Source: Adiantum capillus-veneris
Taxonomy: Eukaryota; Streptophyta; Polypodiopsida; Polypodiales; Pteridaceae
DNA length: 64,000 bases
Assembly: GCA_014529385.2 (NCBI GenBank)
Contig: CM043971.1
Span: 88,615,340-88,679,339 of the forward strand
Direction of reading: 5' to 3'
Part shown: positions 11,875 to 22,931 of the stretch, piece by piece
Numbering within the stretch: position 1 is the first letter of the stretch
Layout of the letters: each line of letters opens with the position of its first letter
Translations under genes and position numbers: made by a program
Notes under the pieces: generated by a model
Databases searched by the model: none
Told to the model about the DNA's origin: nothing
The model's input: the letters and a program-made list of their open reading frames with translations, nothing else

Positions 11875-13610
11875 ATAACTAGGTCCACCACTTGTCCAAG
11901 CTATGCTCTGATATGGAAAGGGGATTTTGGTTTCAAGGTCCACCACGTGTTCAACCTTGCAAGACTCAAGGGATACTTGGACATTGGAAAGCATAGTCCT
12001 ATAGTAGTTGATAGGTGGCAGTGGGTATTACAACTAGGTCCAACCTATGCTCTCATATCGCAAAGAGGCTTTGCTTTCAAGGTCCACCACTTGTCCAACC
12101 TTGCTTCCATTAAAGAAATGAGGGGCTACGTAAACATTGGCAAGCAAGGTAGCAAGGTTCTAAGGTGTTTCACCTTGGATATTGGGCATTATAACTAGGT
12201 CCACCACTTGTCCAAGCTATGCTCTGATAAAGAAAGGGGATTTTCGTTTAAAGGTCCACCATGTGTTCAACCTTTCTAATATAGAAAGGGGATTTTTGTT
12301 TCAAGGTCCACCACGTGTTCAACCTTGAAAGACTCAAGGGATACTTGGACATTGGAAAGCATAGTCTTATAGTAGTTGATAGGTGGCAGTGGGTATTAAA
12401 ACTAGGTCCAACCTATGCTCTTATATAGCAAAGAGGCTTTGGTTTCAAGGTCCACCACTTGTCCAACCTTACTTCCATTAAAGAAATGAGGGGCTACGTA
12501 AACATTGGCAAGCAAGGTAGCAAAGTCCTAAGGTATTTCACCTTGGATATTGGGCATTATAACTAGGTCCACCACTTGTCCAAGCTATGCTCTGATAAAG
12601 AAAGGGGATTTTCATTTCAAGGTCCACCATGTGTTCAACCTTTCTAATATAGAAAGGGGATTTTTGTTTCAAGGTCCACCACGTGTTCAACCTTGAAAGA
12701 CTCAAGGGATACTTGGACATTGGAAAGCATAGTCTTATAGTAGTTGATAGGTGGTAGTGGGTATTAAAACTAGGTCCAACCTATGCTCTTATATAGCAAA
12801 GAGGCTTTGGTTTCAAGGTCCACCACTTGTCCAACCTTACTTCCATTAAAGAAATGAGGGGCTACGTAAACATTGGCAAGCAAGGTAGCAAAGTCCTAAG
12901 GTATTTCACCTTGGATATTGGGCATTATAACTAGGTCCACCACTTGTCCAAGCTATGCTCTGATAAAGAAAGGGGATTTTCGTTTCAAGGTCCACCATGT
13001 GTTCAACCTTTCTAATATAGAAAGGGGATTTTTGTTTCAAGGTCCACCACGTGTTCAACCTTGAAAGACTCAAGGGATACTTGGACATTGGAAAGCATAG
13101 TCTTATAGTAGTTGATAGGTGGCAGTGGGTATTAAAACTAGGTCCAACCTATGCTCTTATATAGCAAAGAGGCTTTGGTTTCAAGGTCCACCACTTGTCC
13201 AACCTTACTTCCATTAAAGAAATGAGGGGCTACGTAAACATTGGCAAGCAAGGTAGCAAAGTCCTAAGGTATTTCACCTTGGATATTGGGCATTATAACT
13301 AGGTCCACCACTTGTCCAAGCTATGCTCTGATATAGAAAGGGGATTTTTGTTTCAAGGTCCACCACGTGTTCAACCTTGAAAGACTCAAGGGATACTTGG
13401 ACATTGGAAAGCATAGTCCTATAGTAGTTGATAGGTGGCAGTGGGTATTACAACTAGGTCCACCACTTGTCCAACCTATGCTCTCATATAGCAAAGAGGC
13501 TTTGGTTTCAAGGTCCACCACTTGTCCAACCTTGCTTCCATTAATATAGCAAGGAGGATTTGGTCTCAAGGTTCACCACTTGTCCAACCTATGCAAACCT
13601 TTTTCATGTT
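11875..13610. repeat. Satellite B, 316/368-bp tandem repeat
   Basis: The landmark ATAACTAGGTCCACCACTTG begins at 11,875, 12,191, 12,559, 12,927 and 13,295. The first step is 316 bp and the next three are exactly 368 bp. The 52-bp difference is an internal duplication around TATAGAAAGGGGATTTTTGT plus one more core-like GGTCCACCACGTGTTCAACC. The last unit again lacks it. The three 368-bp units are nearly identical, which points to recent amplification. Spacer sequence is unrelated to satellite A although the core is shared. Confidence 0.92.
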
Positions 13611-13624
13611 GTAGCATGATTTTT

Positions 13625-13684
13625 GGTTTGAAGAGTATTTTTCTATAACTATGGATTTAACAATGTAATCTTTTTACTTACAGG
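13625..13684 (+). other. Probable 3' end of a 5' intron (splice acceptor)
   Basis: A T-rich tract ending TTTTTACTTACAG abuts GATGGACTTC, so a consensus acceptor lies one base before the ATG at 13,685. The transcript of the downstream gene therefore probably starts further left, within or beyond the satellite, with the intron removed. Confidence 0.6.
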
Positions 13685-16600
13685 ATGGACTTCGAATCTG
13701 GGGAGAAAGTACATATGATACTTGACAATGAAATCGTTGGTATTGGTTGTGTGTGTAGAACAGATCCATATTCCACTTGTGGTGGTACAAAGATAGGGCT
13801 GGGAAATGTCTCCATACTAGTGGAGGAATGCTTGAAGGATGTGGTCCTACCTTTTCCTACAATGGATACTTCATCTCTCCAAGGCTCATTATGGAGTGCT
13901 GTTCGATGGTCAAAGCTTCTTTTGCAATCTTTTGTATTAAATGGGAACTTAATTGATCCACACGAAAGCTACAATGGTGATGAAGAACATGATCATTCTG
14001 ATCCTCTAGTTACAGATGCAATACCTATGACAAGCCCAGAATTTGAAGCAATGATTCGAGAGTCTTGGAGAAATCAGAGGGTCCTTTTAAAAGATGACAC
14101 AATGATGCAAACCATGAATGAAGGGACCATCTTATATGTATTTCCACATGATTATGTCAACTTTCAGGAACTTGGTCCTGATTGTGTGGGTGTGGGTATT
14201 GAAAGAGAAAATGCAAGCATTCATGATGTGGTTGAAGTGGGTAGCATCACTTTGCTAAAGTGGCCCATCAAGCAGACACCAATGTTGAATGGGAGCCCAT
14301 TACAACGCTTTGTTCCTGTTGATGGCATGCATGCTACATATGAGGATGTATCCAACGATGGCAATGTTGGAAAAAAACTTGATGGGAGTAATGTTGTCCA
14401 GTTGTCAAGGAAGAGACGATACACTTTCATGAACAGGACTCAAAAATCAAAAGCAGCACCAGCTTCGACTTTTTACCTTTCAAACAAATCAATTCAAAGG
14501 GTATCATGCATTGATTGTTGTGCACAAAAATGCTGCCAATTTGCAGATCGTGATATGGTGACAAGGTTACGACAACAATTTTGGGGAGAGTCTCAAAAAT
14601 CACGCACTAATTATGTTTATGATGTTCTTTCTATATGTTATCAGAAAGATGAGAAGTCACGATACCAATTCAGGCTAAATGGCTCTATTGTTTGTTGTAG
14701 AGCATGGTATGAGCTACATGGAATACCAAAGACATCATTTTATCGATACAAGGAGAACTTTGAAAATGGTGTGCGCCAATATGTACATGGGAACACATGT
14801 ACATTGAGAAGGGGACTTCAACATACTAGTTTAGCAAGAGCACTACTAAACGAGTTTGTGGAAAATAACTCTGAGAAAATGCCACATAGAAGTAGAACAC
14901 TGCTAGATGGCTCAAGAGAGACTCAATTGGTGATTCCATCAACATACAAACAAGTGGATATTTTATGTGAAATCAACACGACACTTGACCAAATGGGCTA
15001 TGAGAAGAAGCTATCCCAATCTTCTTTTGGTAGAATTTGGAACAAAGAGTACCCACATGTCACTTTAACAAAGACGAGTGAGTTCTCTAAGTGCAATATT
15101 TGTAGTTCAATCAAGGCAAGGTTAGAAGCTAAACCTTCTCTTGAAGAGAGAGCTCTTCTCTTGAGGGAGAGAGAAGTTCACATGGCACAACAAAAGAGTT
15201 GCAGAAGCCTATATTATGCATGGCGCACGTATTCAGAAACTCAACCACAAAAATATGTATGCATAATCCATGATAAGATGGATCAAAAGAAGACTGCCAT
15301 TCCTAGATTACGCATTGTTCCCAAGGGTGTGGATTCAGGATATAATCTGCAGGTGGCATTGATTGGCATGATCACTCATGGACATGGAGAAGGTCATTAC
15401 GGACACTTTGTCTTGAATGGTTTGTGGCCAGCTGATCCAAATCTTACAATTGGCTCAATTGCTAATTGTTTACATAACCTCGAGAGGATAGATAAGCATC
15501 CTCTTGGTGATCTAGTAACAAATGGACTTCCAAGGAGCAATATTTCACTACTACATGCTTTGAACTCAAGGGATGCTTTGGACTACCATAACTTGAGTGA
15601 TGGAAAAGAGCCCATTGTGCAGTCGTCAGAAATTGCAGAAGAGGAATTGGGGTCAACATTTCGCAGATTGCCAGAGAACTTGTTGCTACAATTGGATAAT
15701 TGTGCAGGGGAAAACAAAAATCGATACTTATTTGCCTATTTGTCAATGCTTGTTGCAAGGGGTGTTTTCAAAACCATCCAGCTGGGATTTTTAATGGTTG
15801 GGCATACACATGAGGACATAGACGCCATGTTTAGTAGGTTTTCAGAGAAGTTGAGAGTTACACAAACCTATACTTTGCCACATTTGATGGATACATTACG
15901 AAACAGCTCATCTTCATCTCCAGCTCCATTTTTTCTCACAAAGATCCCTGATTTCAAGCAATATTGTGATGGCTATCTTTGTGATGGACAAGACATACTT
16001 GTTGGACATTCCAAACCGCTTCAGTTCAGGTTCTTTATGCAGGATGAGACACCAATGATGCAATATAAGGCACATGTAGGTGTATCAAGTTGGAGTGGAA
16101 GTATTCGCCTTTGGAAAACAGACACAGAAGGCAAGCCAATGTTACCACATGGAGATCCACCTCTAGTACAAATGGCGGAGTATGTCAAGGCCCACGAAGA
16201 AGTCATTTTGGGGCTAAAGAACTATATAAAATTTTGGAAAAATTTAGGGAATGGTTCAAGTATTCCGCGATATTATAGACCCGTGATAGATTATTGGAGT
16301 AAGGTAATTGAAGAGATTGGAAAAGCAATCATATCAGAGGGAGTCTTGTATGAAATATTTTGGCCAAAAACTCAAGAATATTCTCATCTACAAAGCACTA
16401 CAATGAATTTGCAACAAGGAGCAGAAAGATTCCTAGGCCTTGAAGAGTTGAACGATCATTTTTGTGGGCCTCAACGAGATAGGCCAAGGGAAGAGTTTGA
16501 CCCTATGTCTGATGTGCACCAAGGTGACTTTCTTATGCTTGTTCCGAGTGACACAGAAATCTATCCAGTGTGGCTTGCAATGGCTTTATCTGACATTGAT

Positions 16601-16912
16601 AATGAGCCTACATCACCAAACTACAGAAAACTCTTGATTCAATATTGGGCACCTTGCGCGAGAAAAAGTGGGATGACAGATACTCAAGCTTACAGTAATT
16701 GTTGGAAGGGTTATTGGGCTGTCAACTATAAGGACCCACAAGTGTGGGAAACTATAGATGCAATTGTTTGGTCCTGGAGACCCAACAAAGAAGGACCATT
16801 TTCTAGAATAAAGATTCCAGAAAGACATGCTCTAAAAGCCAAAGAAGGCCTCACTCGTGCACATCAGCCACACTTGGATCAAAGTTCAGATATGGTATCA
16901 AATGTGGAGTAG
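13685..16912 (+). CDS. Transposase-like protein, DUF7869-type core with En/Spm-associated N-terminus
   Basis: A 1,075-aa uninterrupted frame. Residues 1-80 resemble the small domain found with plant Tnp1/En/Spm-like proteins (pattern G-x2-V-x-L...DP...GG...LG...V...LPFP...W). Residues about 275-350 hold a Cys cluster (CIDCCAQKCC) and CCRAWYELHGI, as in proteins named DUF7869. The core has three acidic stations: HDKMD (D530, D533), QLDNCAGENKN (D671) and GHTHEDID (D711/D713). Spacings of about 140 and 40 fit an RNase H-fold DDE/D nuclease, which is my inference. The C-terminus has PVWLA and YW/W-rich strands seen in the same family. Family names are from memory and no search was run. The frame is open among wreckage, so it may be active or domesticated. 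The ATG was chosen because a splice acceptor sits just upstream. Confidence 0.8.
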   Translation: MDFESGEKVHMILDNEIVGIGCVCRTDPYSTCGGTKIGLGNVSILVEECLKDVVLPFPTMDTSSLQGSLWSAVRWSKLLLQSFVLNGNLIDPHESYNGDEEHDHSDPLVTDAIPMTSPEFEAMIRESWRNQRVLLKDDTMMQTMNEGTILYVFPHDYVNFQELGPDCVGVGIERENASIHDVVEVGSITLLKWPIKQTPMLNGSPLQRFVPVDGMHATYEDVSNDGNVGKKLDGSNVVQLSRKRRYTFMNRTQKSKAAPASTFYLSNKSIQRVSCIDCCAQKCCQFADRDMVTRLRQQFWGESQKSRTNYVYDVLSICYQKDEKSRYQFRLNGSIVCCRAWYELHGIPKTSFYRYKENFENGVRQYVHGNTCTLRRGLQHTSLARALLNEFVENNSEKMPHRSRTLLDGSRETQLVIPSTYKQVDILCEINTTLDQMGYEKKLSQSSFGRIWNKEYPHVTLTKTSEFSKCNICSSIKARLEAKPSLEERALLLREREVHMAQQKSCRSLYYAWRTYSETQPQKYVCIIHDKMDQKKTAIPRLRIVPKGVDSGYNLQVALIGMITHGHGEGHYGHFVLNGLWPADPNLTIGSIANCLHNLERIDKHPLGDLVTNGLPRSNISLLHALNSRDALDYHNLSDGKEPIVQSSEIAEEELGSTFRRLPENLLLQLDNCAGENKNRYLFAYLSMLVARGVFKTIQLGFLMVGHTHEDIDAMFSRFSEKLRVTQTYTLPHLMDTLRNSSSSSPAPFFLTKIPDFKQYCDGYLCDGQDILVGHSKPLQFRFFMQDETPMMQYKAHVGVSSWSGSIRLWKTDTEGKPMLPHGDPPLVQMAEYVKAHEEVILGLKNYIKFWKNLGNGSSIPRYYRPVIDYWSKVIEEIGKAIISEGVLYEIFWPKTQEYSHLQSTTMNLQQGAERFLGLEELNDHFCGPQRDRPREEFDPMSDVHQGDFLMLVPSDTEIYPVWLAMALSDIDNEPTSPNYRKLLIQYWAPCARKSGMTDTQAYSNCWKGYWAVNYKDPQVWETIDAIVWSWRPNKEGPFSRIKIPERHALKAKEGLTRAHQPHLDQSSDMVSNVE

Positions 16913-17204
16913 AATTATGTGGAGCTTCTATTGTGACTATACTAGTCAATTTGTAAACAAAATCTTTTTTGTATCTTCCTTTGTTTTATGTAATTTATAG
17001 TTATTATTCAAATCCATGTGTTGTACATCCTCTTGACTTTTGGTGTTTATCAACACCACAATCCTATGAGATTTTCACTTTATTTACTAGCCACACACCT
17101 CAATTTTTCCCACTTTAAGTGGAAAATTCCCAAATTACATGAATTCGGTCGATTTGGAGATTCCCATAATGTGAGATTTTTACCAAAATACCTAATATGG
17201 TCTT
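16913..17204. other. 3' flank of the transposase-like gene
   Basis: AT-rich sequence without a recognisable gene. The satellite core is absent, in contrast to the 5' side. Confidence 0.5.
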
Positions 17205-18480
17205 ATATAATGTTAGATGAGATTGCAAGCAATGAAATGTACAATTTTTTGGACGGATACAATGTTTACCATTAAGTCAAGATTGCACCTGAGGACTGGA
17301 ACAAAACTACATTCATCGGGGAGCATTTATGTATCTTGTTATGCCATTTGGATTGTGTAATGCTCTAGCAACCCTTCAAAGATGCATGGTGGAAATTTTC
17401 AGTGAGTTTCTTCATAAGTTTTTGGCCATATTTGTGGATGACTCTACTGTTTTCTCCATGAAACAAATGCATTTTTTAATTTTGGAGACGATCTTTGAGA
17501 GGTGCAGAGAGAAGAGAATCTATCTAAATCCCTTCAAATCAGTATTTATGGTTTGGAAGGGACTCCTTCTAGGACATATTGTCTCCAAAAACAGGATTGA
17601 AATGCCTAATGACAAAGTCAAGTGTGTTCAATAGGCTAGAGCACCAACAATAGTATTCGAGCTAAGCTCATTTTGGGATATATCAATTTTTATAGAAGGT
17701 TCATTCATATGTTTGTAGAAAAAACCCTACCCCTGTATGAACTGACTCAAAAAGGAAAGAAACTAATCTAGACCCTAGAATGTGTTCAGTGCTTAAAGGA
17801 TGCAATCAGAAAGAGGCCAGTCCTTCGCCAACTGGACTGGGGATGTGATTTTCCATGTGCATGTTGATGTGTTTGGAATGGTAATGGGGGCTGTACTAGC
17901 TCAGCCGTATGGGAAGATAGACTACCCACTCTACTTTGTCAATCATAGATTTAGCCTTGCTGAACAAGGTTACTCAACTACTGAGAGAGAAGTACTGGGA
18001 ATGGCATTTAGTGCTATAAAGTTTAGACATTATCTATTGGGAAAGTTGTTTCATTTCTATGTGGACCATCAAGCATTGCACTTTCTAATTAACAAAGTGG
18101 TCATTCAAGGAACAATCATTAGGTGGATATGTTTCTGATGGAGTTTGATTTCAAAAGCTTCCACAAACCAGGAAAAATACACTATGGTGCTGATTTTCTT
18201 TCTAGAAGCACAAAAGGTCATTCTCAAGAGTCACTACAAGATGAACTAGTAGATGCTAAACTTTTCTAGAATAAAGTTGATGATGGACCAGATCTAGAGT
18301 GGCAAAAAGTCCACAACTTCCTTCAGATGGGGGATTCCCAGAAGACTGGTCCCAAAACAAGAAAAAGGGACTAATCATAAAAAGTTTGAAGCTTACCATC
18401 ATTGGGGGAGCCTTTTACAGATTAGGCATTGATGGTATATTTAGAAGGTGTGTACCTATGAACAAGGTTGCATTTATACA
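17205..18480 (+). pseudogene. Decayed Ty3/gypsy pol fragment (RT, RNase H, start of integrase)
   Basis: Pieces in more than one frame with stops. MLDEIASNEMYNFLDGY and VMPFGLCNA are RT motifs; the active site reads FVDDS. GLLLGHIVSKNRIE follows. RNase H is visible from about 17,840 (VDVFGMVMGAVLAQPYG, then STTEREVLGMAFSAIKFRHYL) and ends in KPGKIHYGADFLSRS in another frame. A short piece around 18,300-18,480 resembles the linker and zinc-finger start before integrase. No LTRs remain. It was truncated and mutated long ago. Confidence 0.8.
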
Positions 18481-18494
18481 AATTATTACTGACA

Positions 18495-18620
18495 ACTATA
18501 CGTATTAATCATATTACACAGTGTTTTTTTGAATAATATAGTGTAAAACGTATAATCAAAGGAATTATTTGATTGAATAATTCTTTGATCAAAGAACTGT
18601 ATTATATATACGCCTCTTCA
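18495..18620. repeat. Foldback (MITE-like) sequence
   Basis: ATCAAAGGAATTATT and AATAATTCTTTGAT form a stem of about 14 bp around a 6-nt loop (18,555-18,592), with weaker outer similarity between ACGTATTAATCATATTACAC-like sequence on the left and GTATTATATATACG on the right. No protein. Borders are approximate. Confidence 0.45.
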
Positions 18621-18724
18621 ATCAAAGGAGCACATTGCAGCTTTTGTAATTTGTCGAAGACAAGGGGAGACAAAGGAAGCATGTATAATTGATTTTTTAG
18701 TTTTATTTTTAACCTTTTTTTTGT

Positions 18725-19635
18725 AATTCGTGTTGTGCTAGAGGTTCATCTTGCACACAGAATTAGTTTGTAGGTGCGTAAGACTATTTTGAGGTTGTGT
18801 TGACACAATCACACTCCTCAAATAGATAGACGTTAGAGTTAGAGCTTTGTCTTGTGGTTGTGTAGACCAATCGGTCGCACTCCAGAGAGAGCCATAGGGA
18901 ATGTAGAATCCCACTGGTGATGTGTAGAGGTTCCTTCCGCACACTTCTGAGATGGGATAGGAGTTTGTCACTTTGTGTTGTGTATGAGAATACTCACACT
19001 TAAGAACTTGGCAAAATCTACAAACATATTTGGAATCTTGCTATCCTATATAGTTTACTTTACACGCTAGAGGAAAAGCTAAACTATAGTATAAATAAAG
19101 TATACACATTGCCACATTTGAAGAGTGAAGAGTTAAGTTTAACATTCTCTTCAACTACAAATTTATCAATGTTTATATTTTGTTTACACAATTGTTTATG
19201 CTTTTATTTTATGTGTCCAACTCACGTAAGCAATAGCACCAGATAGTGAGTGCTAAGTTGAAGTTTTGCTTCTCTTTTCCTCACTGTCTGCTACTTGCAA
19301 TATGTGAGTAAAGATATACTCTCTATGTGTTCTTTGTAACTATGATAGGTATCTTTTTTCCAGATGTGATGATTAATGGTTTGATTGTTGCGTTGTGTTA
19401 GAGATTTTCTCACACTTCAAAAGTGATCAAATTGATCAAATCCTTCAGACAATTAAATAATAGTGTCCACTCTTGTGTTACAGCTATTAGCTCACACAGC
19501 TGGACTATTAGTGCATAACATGCATTTTTCATAGTCTAATAGACTACTTTCGTGTGACATAAACTTCTAGTGTTCTGTGTTTGGTAGTGTCCACACTTGT
19601 GTTAGAGTTTTTAGCTCACACAATTGAACTACTTT
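18725..19635. repeat. Series of small hairpins with a GTGTT...GAG...CTCACAC theme
   Basis: About eight imperfect inverted repeats lie in 0.9 kb, near 18,730, 18,786, 18,851, 18,911, 18,970, 19,392, 19,471 and 19,585. The two clearest have an outer pair TAGTGTCCAC / TGGACTA around GTGTTACAGC / GCTCACAC, and the pair ATTTTGAGG / CCTCAAAT around TTGTGT / ACACAA. The last two are about 115 bp apart and are diverged copies of each other. No coding potential. Confidence 0.5.
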
Positions 19636-19682
19636 TTCATAATGTTAACTTGTAGTGATCTATTTTCTAAAATTTTATCTTT

Positions 19683-19820
19683 CATTGCATTACAACTAAA
19701 TTGATTGTGCATTTATCAAATGTTGATAAAAAAATCTTATTCAAAATCTTCCATTGCATTACAACTAGATTGATTGTACATTTATTTAATTGTTGATTAA
19801 AAAAATATTATTCAAAAATC
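19683..19820. repeat. 69-bp direct duplication
   Basis: CATTGCATTACAACTAAATT at 19,683 recurs as CATTGCATTACAACTAGATT at 19,752, with the following 45 bp also similar. AT-rich and non-coding. Confidence 0.7.
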
Positions 19821-19973
19821 ATAATCATTCAAAATTGTATATATTTCATTTGTTGCAACAATTTTTTTGCTTTAAATCTATGTAAGTATTGAACATTGAT
19901 ATTAAACATTTTCATATTTCAACATGTTTGAATTATTCTCTTGTTGTTAATATATCATTGTTTGTGTTAATAG

Positions 19974-21144
19974 CCATGTCAGAGACAAGCTATCACAAGC
20001 ACATTGAAAAACCGTCACTGAAGCTATTGTTTGTTATTTACATGGTGTGGAAGAGAAGAAGCTACATTGATTTTTTGAAACAGCAAAGCCTTCTAGTTTT
20101 AATGATTTTGTCAATACGTTGACAGAACATTGCTTTGAGTTCTTACAACACATTCCCCACAATATCATTTGATATTGTAATTTTTAGTGGCGGCCGGTCA
20201 AATGCAAGGGATTGTCAAGCAAGTCTTGGGCCAAATCTTGGTTGCTTTTGATGCTCTGCAAAACCCTGAAGTCTGCTCTCTCCCTCTAGTACATGAAAAA
20301 ATGCAATTGGTTCATCAATTGCATAGACAAATGAAAGAAAGAGCAAGCTAGAAGTACCTAGCAAAAGACCAAGAGTGGTTGATCCTACTGATCCAACCAC
20401 TGAGACAAAAGTGAAAACTCCCGCTCAACCTACCCATGTAGAAGCAGTAGCCCAAGGCAATGATCCTCTAGTATTGCACCTCCTATAGGACCAACATGTT
20501 TTCCACTTGAAATCTCCCCAACTCAGAGAAGGTAGATGGGCATATTTCAAGCAATTTTTTGTACTCTATCATGCCTTTTTAGACCTTGTGTATGCAGCTA
20601 AAGTATTCAAGATCCAACCACACGGGCTAACTGTTGCACAAAAAGCCATGGAAAAGAAGCCAACACTTTAAATATCCAATACCAAAATATAATCATGCCA
20701 CTTGGCATCATGCGTCACTCCCCACTGCAGATGCTTATCTTCAAATATTGGAACGGTGGCCATGTAGACCAGTGGATACAAGCATGTCACTCGAATGGAA
20801 GTAAGGTTGTCATCAAAGAGTGTTTGCAAACAACTGGTAGTTTCCAAGATAATATCTTACACATTGTCAATGCTCTACTACAAACTTTGAAATACTTACA
20901 CCACTATGTTTTTTTGCACAATGACCTTCACCCTCACAAAATTATGTTGCGTTTTGATGAGAAGGGTGTTTATTGCTGCATTATAGATTGGGGCACTTAT
21001 AGCTTATTCCCAACTATGAAGACATTTATGAACCTAATAGATCTGTCTCTGGAGTGTTGAAACAATCACCTTTGAGACTACCCTTGGACATACCCTAGAG
21101 TGTATCTCCACCAACCCTCCTCCTTTTTATAAAGTCATAGATGT
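19974..21144 (+). pseudogene. Kinase-like gene, 5' part, broken by the nested transposons
   Basis: Several exon-like open pieces lie in changing frames. The clearest (20,695-21,060) contains FLHNDLHPHKIML, matching the kinase catalytic loop H-x-D-L-x4-N (the D is kept, the N position reads K), and CIIDWGTYS at the DFG position. Upstream, LREGRWAYFKQFFVLYHAFL (about 20,522-20,580) and FNDFVNTLTEHCFEFLQ belong to the same gene by position only. Frameshifts and stops show it is not functional. The catalytic domain runs into the outer transposon and continues beyond it at 56,905. The family resembles HNDLHPGN-type kinases, which I recall only loosely. Confidence 0.65.
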
Positions 21145-22923
21145 TGGTACAACCAAAGTTGGTCTAAGCTAGGAAATGGTCTATGCCAGGCAGAGGTAGC
21201 AGGCAAGTGCAGTGTAGAAGGCTAGGGCACGTGCCAAGGCCCTAGGCAGCCAAAGGGTAGCGGGAATGTATGCTTAAAGCGGTCTTTTAGGCCAAAAGTG
21301 AATGGTCCAGGTGGGATGGCATATGAAGGTGTCCGAAATGCCAAGCCAATGTCCTAAAATGTAGGGTTCAGTGTGCTCTAGAAGCCAGTCCAGACGACTC
21401 ATCAAATGGAGCCCCGGTGTGCAAGATACTAAAGTTTAAAGCTGGAGTGTGTAACAAAACCCCGACGGACAGGGCAGCTGGGGACAGGTGGCCCGGGATG
21501 ATGTCAGTATATACATGCATAGTGCTTGAGTTGTGGAGCATGCTGGTCTTTTTGGATCGCAAATCGGAGCTCTGGATAGCAAGTTATGTCCAATAGAAGT
21601 TTTGTGGGGAGCCAGGTCTTTGGGCCCATTTGTCGGCATCGGAGGATGCACCATCTGGTGTTTTCTGGAGCACGCCAGGTGTCTCATGGATGGTGTGCAC
21701 TATGTGGAGCTAGTCGGAGTTGACGGCATGTGAATTCGAGGTCGAGGCGCGGAGAAATGACCGATCGAAGTTGGCAGCTTGGGGCGAATGTGAAGGGCCA
21801 GATGTTTTTTTTCCAAGTTTGGGATGCCCCGTTCAAGGCCACAACGAAGTCGGTTTGTGGAGCCGAAGTCCAAAATGTGGGCTTTCGGTGGATCTTTACC
21901 GGGTAACCATGGGGCCCTTGAGCACCGAGTGACAGTCGATCAAGCAGGTTCAAGAAAAAAAGAAAAAAAATGAAGCTTTTGGTGAGAAAAGACGAGGATT
22001 TTTTTGTGGGCTTAAGAGGCCCTCTGATTGGCAGCCGCCATGTGGCGTTGCAAAAATCCCACATGGGGAGCCGGAATTCACAAGCAAGGGGTATTTACCC
22101 AGGACCGTGAGCCACTATAGGTATCCAAGTGGGGACAAGGTCCCTTGTAATGTGTGGCTATGGTGCCAAGCGCAGGCGGCGCTGCATTGGTGGCGACGAC
22201 CTTGCAAGGTGCTGTTTGCGGCACTGTTTTGGCCAGGCGGGGCGGCGCGGTGGCACGCACCTACGTGAGAGCAAGCCGACTGTTGGCGGCAGGCAATTTT
22301 TAGAGGATGACATGGCACTCTTAAGGGGGTTGATCCCGCGGCCCATTGGGCCCCAAAATTTGAGAAAGAGAGGGAGGGCAATAGCAACCTTGCTATTGCC
22401 TCCCCCCCTTATGAAAGAGGAAGGTCCCACAGCACAGACAAAGATCATAAAGAGAAAGAGAAAGAGAGTTTGAGGGCGGCAAAGAGGCCATTGCAAAGGC
22501 CGTCCGGGCAAAGCAAAGAGCAAGGCCAAGTGGGCCAAGCAAGGAGCAAAAGGGCCAATAGAGGCCGGACAAACCAAAGCTAAGGGCAAGGTCGAAGCCA
22601 AGCCAAGTGAAAGGGCAAAAAATGAAGGCCAAGGCCAAAAGGGGGGAAAGGAGGAGTCGGATAGAGAGAGAGAGTAAAAGTGAAGCCAATAGAGCAGTGT
22701 AAGGTTAAGCCCACAAAGGGATAAAAAATGAAGGATAAAAAATAAAAAATGGAAAAAGCCAAGGGGCAATAGCGACATCGCTAATGCCCCCCCCCCCCCC
22801 CCCAAGTGCAAAAGAGAGAAGAAGAGAGCAAATAGAGCAAGGCGTTTCCCCTTTCCCAAAAATGCCAATTCAAGGTGCCAGGTGGACCAATTAAAGTGTA
22901 AATTCCCAAATTAAAGACCCCCC

Positions 22924-22931
22924 TATAAAAG
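22924..22931 (+). promoter_or_regulatory. TATA box of the 5' LTR
   Basis: CCCCCCTATAAAAGTC is conserved in both LTRs, about 215-220 bp before the repeated GGAGACAGG segment. It is the likely core promoter of the outer element. Confidence 0.6.

Noticed and set aside
1-13610. CRISPR-like array (regular short repeat with spacers)
   Set aside because: Spacing between cores is irregular, spacers repeat themselves in higher-order units, no cas genes exist, and the setting is a plant nucleus.
21142-21146. LTR start placed at TGTTGG/TGATGG
   Set aside because: Starting at TGGTAC leaves ATGT outside on the left, which pairs with ACGT on the right and restores the kinase frame, so it fits better.
22158-22868. 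236-codon minus-strand frame in the LTR, rich in Leu, Phe and Ser
   Set aside because: It arises from purine-rich plus-strand LTR sequence and includes the C tract. The other LTR does not keep it.
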